This document shows positions 45,113-53,230 of a stretch of DNA of 64,000 nt, piece after piece. The notes beneath the pieces are model-generated. The model saw only the letters and a program-made list of their open reading frames with translations, was not told where the DNA came from and searched no databases. The position numbers and the translations under genes were made by a program. The stretch is from Willaertia magna. Its lineage: Eukaryota; Heterolobosea; Eutetramitea; Acrasida; Naegleriidae. Positions within the stretch are counted from its first letter, which is position 1, and each line of letters opens with the position of its first letter. The stretch lies in contig CADWAF010005313.1 of assembly GCA_902984215.1 (NCBI GenBank), positions 1-64,000 of the forward strand. The letters run 5' to 3'.

Positions 45113-45890
45113 TATTACAGTAATCTTATTCTTTAGGTGGTGTTAAAGGTTTGTTTTTTTTTGTCCAAAATGATGAATTTTGTCTAATCAATTTGTTTAT
45201 GAGACACATTGAATATTTTAATAAGGAAGTGAGGCACTTAAAATGCCAAATAAAAAAATGAAAGTAGACTTTCTGTTCAAAATAGGACGCGTGGGGAAAT
45301 TTGGAAATTCCTAATAAAAGTTATTTAAAAACGAATTTAGTTTTTTATGAGTGAAAGAGTCTTTTTTTTTTCTATTTTTTAATTTTTTTAATTTTTTTAT
45401 TTTTTTTATATTTTAACGGAACAACTGCTAAACGAATCCTTTCAAAAAGCACTTCATGAATGGTAATAGAGCCTCGCAACCGAATTTTGCCTTTTAATGG
45501 ATAAAAATTGATCTGTGAAAGAATTATTGTTACAAACAGCTACTAAGGATTTGCGTCTGTAGAATCCAGCCTGTAGATTAGGATTTAAGGTAGGAGAGTG
45601 AGGGCTAAGCACCATCAAACTATTGTAATTGTATTTTAAAAAGCTTATTCGAGTAATTACAAAAATATAATTTTCTGTAGTTTCGGTTATGAAAGCCAAA
45701 TACAATTCATTACTTTTCCATTTAAAAAACCTTTTCATATTAGTTTCCCTTTAAATCAAACATCGGGGTTGATATATCCATATAGAGTATTACAAATCAA
45801 AATCAACCAATTCAGTTTTACTTAAAAAAGAAAATAAATCATTTGAAAAGTAAGCACGTTTTTAAAAAAAACAAAAAAAAAATAACAAGA
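45113..45890. other. Intergenic, no convincing gene
   Basis: A spacer of about 780 bp between divergent genes at 45112 (minus) and 45891 (plus). A 94-codon minus-strand ORF (45454-45738) exists, but its codon use is unlike the genes here and it lacks an A-rich start context. The stretch has relatively more GC near 45450-45620. No RNA fold recognised. Confidence 0.5.
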
Positions 45891-46505
45891 ATGTCTATAA
45901 CGACCACAACAACTACATCTTTATCAGATAAGGAACAACAACAATCAGTTGAGTTAAAAACTGTGAAATTCATTGAGGATAATGTTAACAATAATGAATC
46001 AGCAATAACAACATCAATAACAACTACAAATGGTGGTGGAATGAATAGTGTACCATCAAAAGAAAGTTATACTTCTACATCTAATTCCAATAGTGATGCT
46101 GATCTAAAAGAACAACCATTAATAACTAATAACAATGCATGTATTACTACTATTACATCCAATAACAACAATACCATTAAAATTTATAATGATTACAACA
46201 ACAATAATAATGGTGATGCCATAATTGATATTGCAAGAAAAGATACAATGATTGAAGAAAATGATGAAGAAGATATTGACAGTCAACAACATAAAGTAGA
46301 TGACAATGGTGAAATGACAGAAGATTTTGTAAATAAATGTGTTGGTAGTTGGTGTTCATGTTTTTGGATATATGATTTAGGTGATAAATTACATCCAATG
46401 GTTTCAATTTTATTATATACTTTATTTTGTCCATGTACTTTTCCATGTTTATTTACAACTGGATTTTGTATTATTTCAAAAACATTATGTTGTGATGATA
46501 TTTAA
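45891..46505 (+). CDS. Membrane-associated protein with C-terminal Cys-rich hydrophobic region
   Basis: 204 aa from the ATG at 45891 (an upstream TTG in frame is not a eukaryotic start). Residues 1-150 are Thr-, Asn- and Asp/Glu-rich and probably disordered. The last 55 are distinctive: VNKCVGSWCSCFWIYDLGDK, LHPMVSILLYTLFCPCTF and PCLFTTGFCIISKTLCCDDI, with two hydrophobic stretches and about ten Cys, many paired as CxC or CC. Such ends occur in palmitoylated or Cys-rich TM-module proteins. No named family recognised. Confidence 0.8.
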   Translation: MSITTTTTTSLSDKEQQQSVELKTVKFIEDNVNNNESAITTSITTTNGGGMNSVPSKESYTSTSNSNSDADLKEQPLITNNNACITTITSNNNNTIKIYNDYNNNNNGDAIIDIARKDTMIEENDEEDIDSQQHKVDDNGEMTEDFVNKCVGSWCSCFWIYDLGDKLHPMVSILLYTLFCPCTFPCLFTTGFCIISKTLCCDDI

Positions 46506-48153
46506 ATAAATTAAATTGTATAATTTGTCGCTAACAGACTGTTAACTTACAATTTATCTAATTAAACAGCACTTCTAATGAAAGTAATAGCTGGCAACAG
46601 TTGGATATTTTTGCCTTCTTGCAATAATACAACAGTTGCAAATCTATTGGAATTAAAATAAATAGGTAACCCTAAAACAGCAAACATGTTAAAACATATT
46701 TGCACAAATCCAACATTAGAGACAATAAATTTTAAAAAAACATTATTTAATCTAACTCATTCTTTAATTTCCTTAATTTAATTTCTAAATTTATTAAATA
46801 CCTTATCTTTATAATGAGAACTTTTATAATATTTACTGTTTTATTGTTTTAATGATATTATTATAAATAGTATATTAAAATGTTTTCTTATTGTAAACGA
46901 TATTATTTTTGTTATAAATTCTTTTACTGAATTAATATTACTTTTGCTGATAAAATAATACAGAATTCCAGGGTTGTCTTAATTAAATTAAATGTTATTT
47001 TAACATAAAATGTATTTACGAGTTGTGTACGTAATCTTAACGAAATAAAGCAACAGTTTAATTTTTCAAAGAGCGCTAAAGCAACAGAGGAGATAGTAGC
47101 ATTTCCTTCAGAAAGATTGATGTTAAAAGAGTAAAATACTATAAACATTATGTTATTCGTTTCTGTATCATATGCATTAAAATAAGTTTGTATTTTTGAA
47201 AGAGAAAACAAAAAACCATTCGTTTTAATAACATAATTCAAAGTTCAGTAGCGAAATATTTAGGCCTGTTACTAATAAATTGTTATCAGAATGTCATCCT
47301 TATCAACACAAAATATAGCTAATCACACAGTAATTACAACACATAAATCACAGTAATAAAAAATTTTAATACATTGGTAAAACTAAAACTTTTTTAAATT
47401 ATTATATATTTTAGTTTAAATTTATATACATGTTTTACACAACATTAATATATAAATTATTTTCCTTTGGGTTTATAATTATTAATGGTATGTTTAATAA
47501 ATCATTTTCATAAATATTTTGTCGTGTACCATAATACAGTATTTCATTAATATTCATTTAACTTTGTATATTTATTTATTCTTTTTTTATTTTTAAAACA
47601 AAAACTAATTTTTAACTTATTTAAAGTTTATTTTTATTTAATATTAACCTTTGTCAATATTAAAATAAAGTTTTGGATGTTGCGTTATTCATAATTTTAC
47701 AAACAGGGAATAGGGTATAATAATATAAAATAGTTAACTAAGTTTTATTAATATTTAAGTAAAATTTAACGTACGACCAGCATTTTGAAAACTGGACCTT
47801 TTCTAGAATAAAGGCCAGTCAACTGAAGCAATAGTATAAAACGGTTTAAATGTTGTTGGCTGTTTTTTATTTCAGTTGGGTTTGTTTAATCTATTTTTAC
47901 CCTTCTTTTTTGGGTAACGAAGCAAATATATCACTTAAATAATCAGATGAACTAAACGCTTTTACCTTTTAAAGCTTAACTGTTTGCAAACAACTTAAAC
48001 AATCATTAACGATATACGCTATATGCTTAAGTCTACTAGTTCTTGGTACTTTATAATTTTTTACATCACAACATTTCACATCAGTTGATTTCATCAAAAA
48101 ACTAAAACCCTCAGCCTCAAAAAACACAAAAAAAAACACAAAAAAAAACAAGC
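46506..48153. other. Longest gene-free stretch outside the AT blocks
   Basis: 1648 bp. The only ORF over 100 codons (46924-47241, minus) has no family resemblance or start context. Composition is mixed: moderately GC-richer around 46540-46640 and 47760-47900, very AT-rich at 47390-47700. The last 35 bp before the next ATG carry AACACAAAAAAAAACACAA-type repeats. It may hold decayed genes or an unrecognised ncRNA. Confidence 0.5.
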
Positions 48154-49137
48154 ATGACTTATCAATATATTAAGGAAAATTTAGAAAATATTAATGCACT
48201 TTGCCCAATGGGTTTGTTTAATGGTGAAACCTATGAATATATTGGATATATTTCTGGCTTTTTAAGTAAAGAAGAGGAATTTCTTCAAAAAGTTAAAGAC
48301 AACAACAAAGGTTCGAAAATTAGAATAAATCCAATTGTTCCAATTGTAATACCTAAAAATGGTAAAAAATATCATAGTGATACACAATTTGCCACTGCTA
48401 TTATGGGAAAGCGTGTTAACTTTAGAGAAGCAATATATATTCAAGACACTATAACAAAACAATTTTTTTCCCTCGAAAAACTCGTTGGTTTAGAAATATT
48501 AAGAGGAGAAAAACCATTTCAATCAGATATTATTCCAATTAAAGTAGAAAAAAAGGATAATAGTAATCATAATAGTGAAGATGAATATGCACAAGAAGAT
48601 AATTCTGATGATGAAGATTACGTACAAGAAGAAGAAAGTGATTTAGAAGAAGATGAAATGGAATATTTAAAGATGTACAAAGGAAGTATTAATGATAGAA
48701 AATTAGTTAAGATAGGAACAGATTGTAGTAAGAAAAAGAAGAATATTGTTAAAGAAAGAAAATCTAAAAGAGAGAATAAAGTTCAAAAAGAAACAGTAAA
48801 TAATAATGATAATATTAATGAAGATAATGATGATATTGACTTATTAACTCTTACAACTGATAAAATTAAAAAGCAAAGTAAAATGAAGAAGAATACATTA
48901 AAAGAAATGTCCACAGAACAAGTTTTACAATTAATTGGATATAGTAGTTTAGTAAAAGATGAAAAAGAAAGAACCAAAATTATTAAGACTATTAAAAATT
49001 ATAAATTTGATGGATGTTCATTAGATATAATGTTAAATGATAAGGAATTGAGTTTTTGTAGTGAATTCCAAAAAACTCAAATGTTAGATTATGGATTAGC
49101 TCTAAAATTAAAAAGAATTATTGAAGAATATCAATAA
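48154..49137 (+). CDS. Unknown family protein with C-terminal SAM-like domain (paralog 1)
   Basis: 327 aa. Residues 1-130 form a domain shared with the convergent gene at 49469: LCPMGLFN, YIGYISGF, KIRINPIVPIVI, TQFATAIMGKRVNFREAIYIQDT, LEILRGEKPFQSDIIPI. An acidic region (about 140-175: EDEYAQEDNSDDEDYVQEEE) and a Lys-rich stretch follow. The last 75 residues (MSTEQVLQLIGYSSLVKDEKE, YKFDGCSLDIMLNDKELSF, QMLDYGLALKLKRIIEEY) have the helix pattern of a SAM domain. The N-terminal domain is not one I can name. Acidic/basic blocks and SAM suggest a nuclear or scaffold role. Confidence 0.82.
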   Translation: MTYQYIKENLENINALCPMGLFNGETYEYIGYISGFLSKEEEFLQKVKDNNKGSKIRINPIVPIVIPKNGKKYHSDTQFATAIMGKRVNFREAIYIQDTITKQFFSLEKLVGLEILRGEKPFQSDIIPIKVEKKDNSNHNSEDEYAQEDNSDDEDYVQEEESDLEEDEMEYLKMYKGSINDRKLVKIGTDCSKKKKNIVKERKSKRENKVQKETVNNNDNINEDNDDIDLLTLTTDKIKKQSKMKKNTLKEMSTEQVLQLIGYSSLVKDEKERTKIIKTIKNYKFDGCSLDIMLNDKELSFCSEFQKTQMLDYGLALKLKRIIEEYQ

Positions 49138-49217
49138 ACATATTAGTATTAATAAATGATTTGCTATTTTTTAAAAATGTTTTTTTACACCAGAAAATAA
49201 CCCAACACACAAAAACC

Positions 49218-49279
49218 TCAAACGCTCCATTGCGCTATATGTAAGATCCAATCCCACATGGGTTCAAGTCCCACCCAAA
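49218..49279 (+). pseudogene. tRNA-Leu relic
   Basis: TCAAACGC, then a degenerate anticodon arm still containing TAAGATCCAATCCC, then CATGGGTTCAAGTCCCACCC, aligns with tRNA-Leu(TAA) at 58083-58165. The acceptor and D-arm 5' parts are missing and about 10 nt of the variable/T region are deleted. A B-box-like GGTTCAAGTCC persists. It lies in the 331-bp spacer (49138-49468) between the two convergent SAM-like paralogs, which holds nothing else I recognise. Confidence 0.75.
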
Positions 49280-49468
49280 CAATTCACTTTATAACGCAAT
49301 AACAAGCTTCACCGAAACGGTTATTTAAATCTTATAAGATTCCACAAAAAAAATAAAACGTTAAATTACTATTCCGTTGCTTTTATAATAAATCTTTTAA
49401 GGCAATAACCTTTATATTATTGAAACAAATAAATAGACAATAAGAAAATATTTACAATAATTACTTTA

Positions 49469-50446
49469 TTAATCAAAAACAACATGTTTTAAAAGAATAA
49501 TCCAAGCACCCTTTGTAACTACTCCTGTTTTCTTCATATAAGATTCAAATTCATCTTCTCCAATTAAACGTAGAGTATATAGATTATATTCTTCCTCAAC
49601 TATACGATCACAAATAACAGATAACATTTTACTATCCATTCTTGCTTCTACTGCCTTTGCCTTAATCATTCTAATCAACTCTTCTGTTGCATTATCAATG
49701 TTATTATTACTATCTTCATTTGTTTCCAAAGTAGTGGTAGGAACAGTTATTAAGGTTGAAGTTAATAACAAAGAAGAATTTTCAACACTAGTAGTTACTA
49801 CAGAACTATTACTAGTAGTAATATTGTTGTTTTGAGATAATAATGGATTAGAATCTGTAATGTTACTATTACCTTCTTGTAAAACACCTACATTGTCTGT
49901 TTTCTTTTCTTTCTTCTTTTGAGGAGATGATCTTAAATCATTTCTGCGTTTTCTGGAACGAATACTTATAGCATCATCTTTATCACTATCAGATCCTTCA
50001 TCACTTGTATAATCAGATGAACTGTCTTCATCATCTTCCATCTTTTCTGGTACAATAGTCGAAGAAAATTTCGTTTTTCCTCTTAAAACATCTAAACATT
50101 GTAATTCATCCATCTTTTTAAACTTTCCATCAACAGTGTCATGAATAAAGCACACTTCTCTAAAGTTGCCATTTATACCTTTGGTTACTGCTTTCGCAAA
50201 GGCAGTTGGAGTGGTGTATTTATTTACTTTAATAAACGGAACAATTTTAATTTCAATAGGTACCTTCTTTATCATTTCATTGTTTTTCTTGAGAACTTTT
50301 TCAAAGTCCTTTTTATTGTTTGTGTATTTCTTAACAAATCCAATTAACTTTTTATCTTTTGAGTATAAATAAAAAGGACAAAGATTATTCAATTGTTGTA
50401 AATTATATTCAATAAATTTAAATTTCTCTATAGTCGTTTTGGACAT
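49469..50446 (-). CDS. Unknown family protein with C-terminal SAM-like domain (paralog 2)
   Basis: 325 aa, convergent with paralog 1. The shared N-terminal domain reads LCPFYLYSKDKKLIGFVKKY, VPIEIKIVPFIKVNKYTTPT, AFAKAVTKGINGNFREVCFI, DTVDGKF and CLDVLRGKTKFSSTIVP. Next come an acidic Ser-rich block (EDDEDSSSDYTSDEGSDSD), a nuclear-localisation-like RSRKRRNDLRSSPQKKKEKK, a Ser/Thr/Asn linker, and a C-terminal helical domain (EELIRMIKAKAVEARMDSKM, LYTLRLIGEDEFESYMKKTG) where paralog 1 has its SAM-like domain. The two share layout and N-terminal residues but little else, so the duplication is old. Function unknown; nuclear location likely from the basic cluster. Confidence 0.82.
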   Translation of the reverse strand: MSKTTIEKFKFIEYNLQQLNNLCPFYLYSKDKKLIGFVKKYTNNKKDFEKVLKKNNEMIKKVPIEIKIVPFIKVNKYTTPTAFAKAVTKGINGNFREVCFIHDTVDGKFKKMDELQCLDVLRGKTKFSSTIVPEKMEDDEDSSSDYTSDEGSDSDKDDAISIRSRKRRNDLRSSPQKKKEKKTDNVGVLQEGNSNITDSNPLLSQNNNITTSNSSVVTTSVENSSLLLTSTLITVPTTTLETNEDSNNNIDNATEELIRMIKAKAVEARMDSKMLSVICDRIVEEEYNLYTLRLIGEDEFESYMKKTGVVTKGAWIILLKHVVFD

Positions 50447-51164
50447 TTTGTTTTTTTTCAGTTAATTTTTTTAGCACATTCGAATTCATTTTTTGTTGAC
50501 AGTGATGGAATTTTTTGCACTTGACCTAAGCGTTATGATCTGTCAAAAGAAATAGGTAAGTTTTGTAGCTGTTAGAATTTTATTCAATATATGTTTGTAT
50601 TTTGAGTGCTTTATTTAATCAAATAAGTAAAAACTAACTGTTTTGCATAAAGTGATATATATACGAAGAGAAAATTCTCGAAACAAAATTGTTTATATAC
50701 AAATAGTTTCACAGTGGATAACGATTAAAAAGAAAGAACTATGTTTTTTATATAAAGAACTGCTAGTTTTTACTTACAAACTAAAAGTAGATTTTCCAAA
50801 ATACTATTAGTACAAAAAATTAGAACTTTAATGTAGAGAAACAATACATATTTATGACGCGGTTAAACAATAGTTTTTTCTTGACCTGTCAAAAAGTTTT
50901 GCATCTATCACTTAAGCTTTTACTGTTATAAAACAAAAACTAAAAGGTTTTATTTTTTGTAAAAATCAAATAACAAAAAATGCGTTGACAGGGGTGATGA
51001 ACCGTCTACTATCGATGAAACAGTTTTTAATTTAGTGGTTTTTGTATTTTAAAAGAATAATAAAAACTCTGAGGTGTATATCAACTTCTCACTCCAAAAA
51101 ACAAAAAGCTCAAATAATTTCTAATATGCTATAAGTATTCTGATGATATCAACTTTACCGAGCC
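50447..51164. other. Intergenic with duplicated tRNA-Leu upstream sequence
   Basis: 718 bp, no credible ORF. TTGTATTTTGAGT near 50594 and TTTGCATAAAGTGATATA near 50642 also occur, closer together, just upstream of the tRNA-Leu gene at 58165 (minus strand). TCTGATGAT near 51139 and CCGAGCC at 51158 likewise match that gene's immediate 5' flank. The order is the same but about 460 bp of unrelated sequence lies between. TTGACCTGTCAAAAAG near 50882 and TGATCTGTCAAAAG near 50538 form a short repeat. Confidence 0.5.
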
Positions 51165-51299
51165 GGTCAGGTGGCGGAGTGGTCAAACGCGTTAGTTGGG
51201 CTGATTTTATTCTTTCAAACAGTTGTGGGTTCGAATCCAGGTTTTTTTTGTTGTCTTTTTTATTCCAGAGAGGTAAACTCTGGAATCCCACCCTGACCA
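51165..51299 (+). pseudogene. tRNA-Leu-derived locus with lost anticodon arm and 44-nt T-arm insertion
   Basis: The ends match tRNA-Leu: GGTCAGGTGGCGGAGTGGTC at the 5' side and CCCACCCTGACCA at the 3' side, with acceptor pairing GGTCAGG/CCTGACC. Between CGCGTTAG and GTGGG the usual anticodon and variable arms are replaced by unrelated sequence of similar length. The T arm is split after GTGGGTTCGAATCC by 44 nt flanked by a direct repeat of GAATCC (51233-51238 and 51283-51288). The insert starts AGGTTTTTTTTG and contains a perfect hairpin ATTCCAGAG/CTCTGGAAT. The A box (TGGCGGAGTGG) and B box (GGTTCGAATCC) are intact, and the T8 run could end a pol III transcript of about 85 nt. Confidence 0.7.
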
Positions 51300-51450
51300 A
51301 TATATTTTTTTCTTTAACAACGGCTCGCAAAACCACTTGCCTAATTTGAATGCATTTTTTTATGTATTTACAATTTATAAAGCTGACCATTAAATATCTA
51401 AAAAAATATCCATATTACATCATTCAAGTACTCTCCAAATAAACTATTTT

Positions 51451-53055
51451 TTAAACAAATAAATTTGAAAATGTAAATGATTGACCATTTACAATACATG
51501 TTTTACCTTCCATTGCATATTTCTTTCTTAACACTTTAATTTCTTCACTATTTAACTTTTCCATTGATTTTAATAAATTATTATTCACATTCATACTACT
51601 ACTATTCTTTATATGATTACCATTTATAGAATTATTTTGTTGTAAATATTTTCTCTTCTTTTTTTCTTCCAATTCTTTACAATATTTACTAATTTCATCA
51701 TCAATAATATAATTATCTTCATTTAATTCTTTCTTTCTATTTTCAATTAATAAATGTTTAGATTGTACAATATTTTTCCATTTATAGATATTATCTTTTA
51801 ATTCAATTCTTTTTAAAGTTAATTCCATTTGTTCTGGATTTAAATCATTTAATTGTTCTTTAAATGGTCTAAAATCTATTTTTTTTCTTGTTATTCCAAA
51901 TATGGAATCTATATCTTTTCTTGTTTGAATAAAATTAAATTTAATAATTTCAGAAAAGGAAATTCTTTTTTCTTCTTCTTCTTTTGTATTTAATAATTCG
52001 TTATTTTTAATTTTACTATTTTTAGAAATGTTATTACTTGAATTATTTGTGACATTATTATTTGATTCATTTCCAAAAATGTCATTTTCATTGTAAAAAT
52101 CTTCATTGTAATCTTTTACACTTTTTTGTACAGTTTTTTGTAATACTTTACAATCTTTTTTAATAATAGATTCTAATAATTCTACATTTACACTTAATAA
52201 ATATTCATCTAATGTAATTTCAAATAAATTTAAAATTTTCAAATTTGGAAATGGTGTTTTAAAATCTCTAGGTAATGGTGCTATTAATTTAAAATTATTT
52301 TTACAATTTTTAAAATTATTATTTTTTGAAATATTTTTAGAAAAGTAATTTAAAAGAAATTGTTGAATTAATTTTAAATTTTCAAAATAAGGATTTAAAT
52401 TAAATGGTATAATTTCTTTTTGTAAATATTTATATTTTTTAATAAATATTTTTAAATCATTTACTTTTTTTTCTTGACTTTTTAAATTATTTTGTAAAAT
52501 ATTTTTTGTAAATTTAATAAATTTAATAATATCATTTATATTACTATTTATAGAAATATTATTTATTAAACTATTATTTATAGAAATATCTTTAAATAAA
52601 TAAAAATGTAATAATTTTTTAATTAATTTAATTCTATTTATATCATTAATAATTGGATTATTTAAAATATTTAATTCTTCTAAATATTTTAAATTTCCTA
52701 ATTCTCTTAAAATATTTAAATCTTCAATTTTATTATTTGATAAATTTAATTTAATTAATTTATTATTTAATAAATTTATATTTTTAATAAAATTAAAAGA
52801 TAAATTTAAATCAATTAAATTTTTACATAAAAATAAATCATTTGGTATTTCTTTTAATTTAAAATAAGATAAATTTATACTTGTTAAATTTTGTAATGTT
52901 AAATTATTAATTATAAAATTACTATTATATTTTAATGTTAAAATGGAAATGATTGAATTATTTATTTCTTCTTCATTTTCTTCTTCATTTTCTGTGGAAA
53001 AACTCGTAAAAGAATTGGAGGGAGAAGAAGAAACTACAATTTCATTTTCAAACAT
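51451..53055 (-). CDS. Leucine-rich-repeat protein with C-terminal coiled coil
   Basis: 534 aa. After an acidic Ser/Glu start, LRRs of the SDS22/LRRC type run from about 45 to 145: LTLQNLTSINLSYFKLKEIP, LFLCKNLIDLNLSFNFIKNI, NKLIKLNLSNNKIEDLNIL and YLEELNILNNPIINDI, the last resembling an LRR cap. The middle is Asn/Lys-rich. The C-terminal 180 residues are charged and helical (ISFSEIIKFNFIQTRKDIDS, LNDLNPEQMELTLKRIELKD, EISKYCKELEEKKKRKYL). SDS22-like LRRs with coiled coils are common in ciliary and phosphatase-scaffold proteins, but no specific ortholog is recognisable. Confidence 0.85.
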   Translation of the reverse strand: MFENEIVVSSSPSNSFTSFSTENEEENEEEINNSIISILTLKYNSNFIINNLTLQNLTSINLSYFKLKEIPNDLFLCKNLIDLNLSFNFIKNINLLNNKLIKLNLSNNKIEDLNILRELGNLKYLEELNILNNPIINDINRIKLIKKLLHFYLFKDISINNSLINNISINSNINDIIKFIKFTKNILQNNLKSQEKKVNDLKIFIKKYKYLQKEIIPFNLNPYFENLKLIQQFLLNYFSKNISKNNNFKNCKNNFKLIAPLPRDFKTPFPNLKILNLFEITLDEYLLSVNVELLESIIKKDCKVLQKTVQKSVKDYNEDFYNENDIFGNESNNNVTNNSSNNISKNSKIKNNELLNTKEEEEKRISFSEIIKFNFIQTRKDIDSIFGITRKKIDFRPFKEQLNDLNPEQMELTLKRIELKDNIYKWKNIVQSKHLLIENRKKELNEDNYIIDDEISKYCKELEEKKKRKYLQQNNSINGNHIKNSSSMNVNNNLLKSMEKLNSEEIKVLRKKYAMEGKTCIVNGQSFTFSNLFV

Positions 53056-53230
53056 TTTTTTTTTAATTGTTTTTTTTTATAGAAATGATGACCTCCATCC
53101 TTGCATTTCACAAATTATGTTCATGTTGTTGTATTCATCGATCGGAACACAATGTTAAAACGGTTCGTTACAAAATAATTAAAAAAAATTAATTAAATAA
53201 TTTAATTTTTATTAAAAATACAATAATATA

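Noticed and set aside
45454..45738. 94-codon minus-strand ORF
   Set aside because: ATG present, but codon use (many C-ending and Pro/Ser codons) and start context differ from real genes here. No recognisable domain.
46924..47241. 105-codon minus-strand ORF
   Set aside because: No start context, mixed composition and no motif; likely chance in a long spacer.
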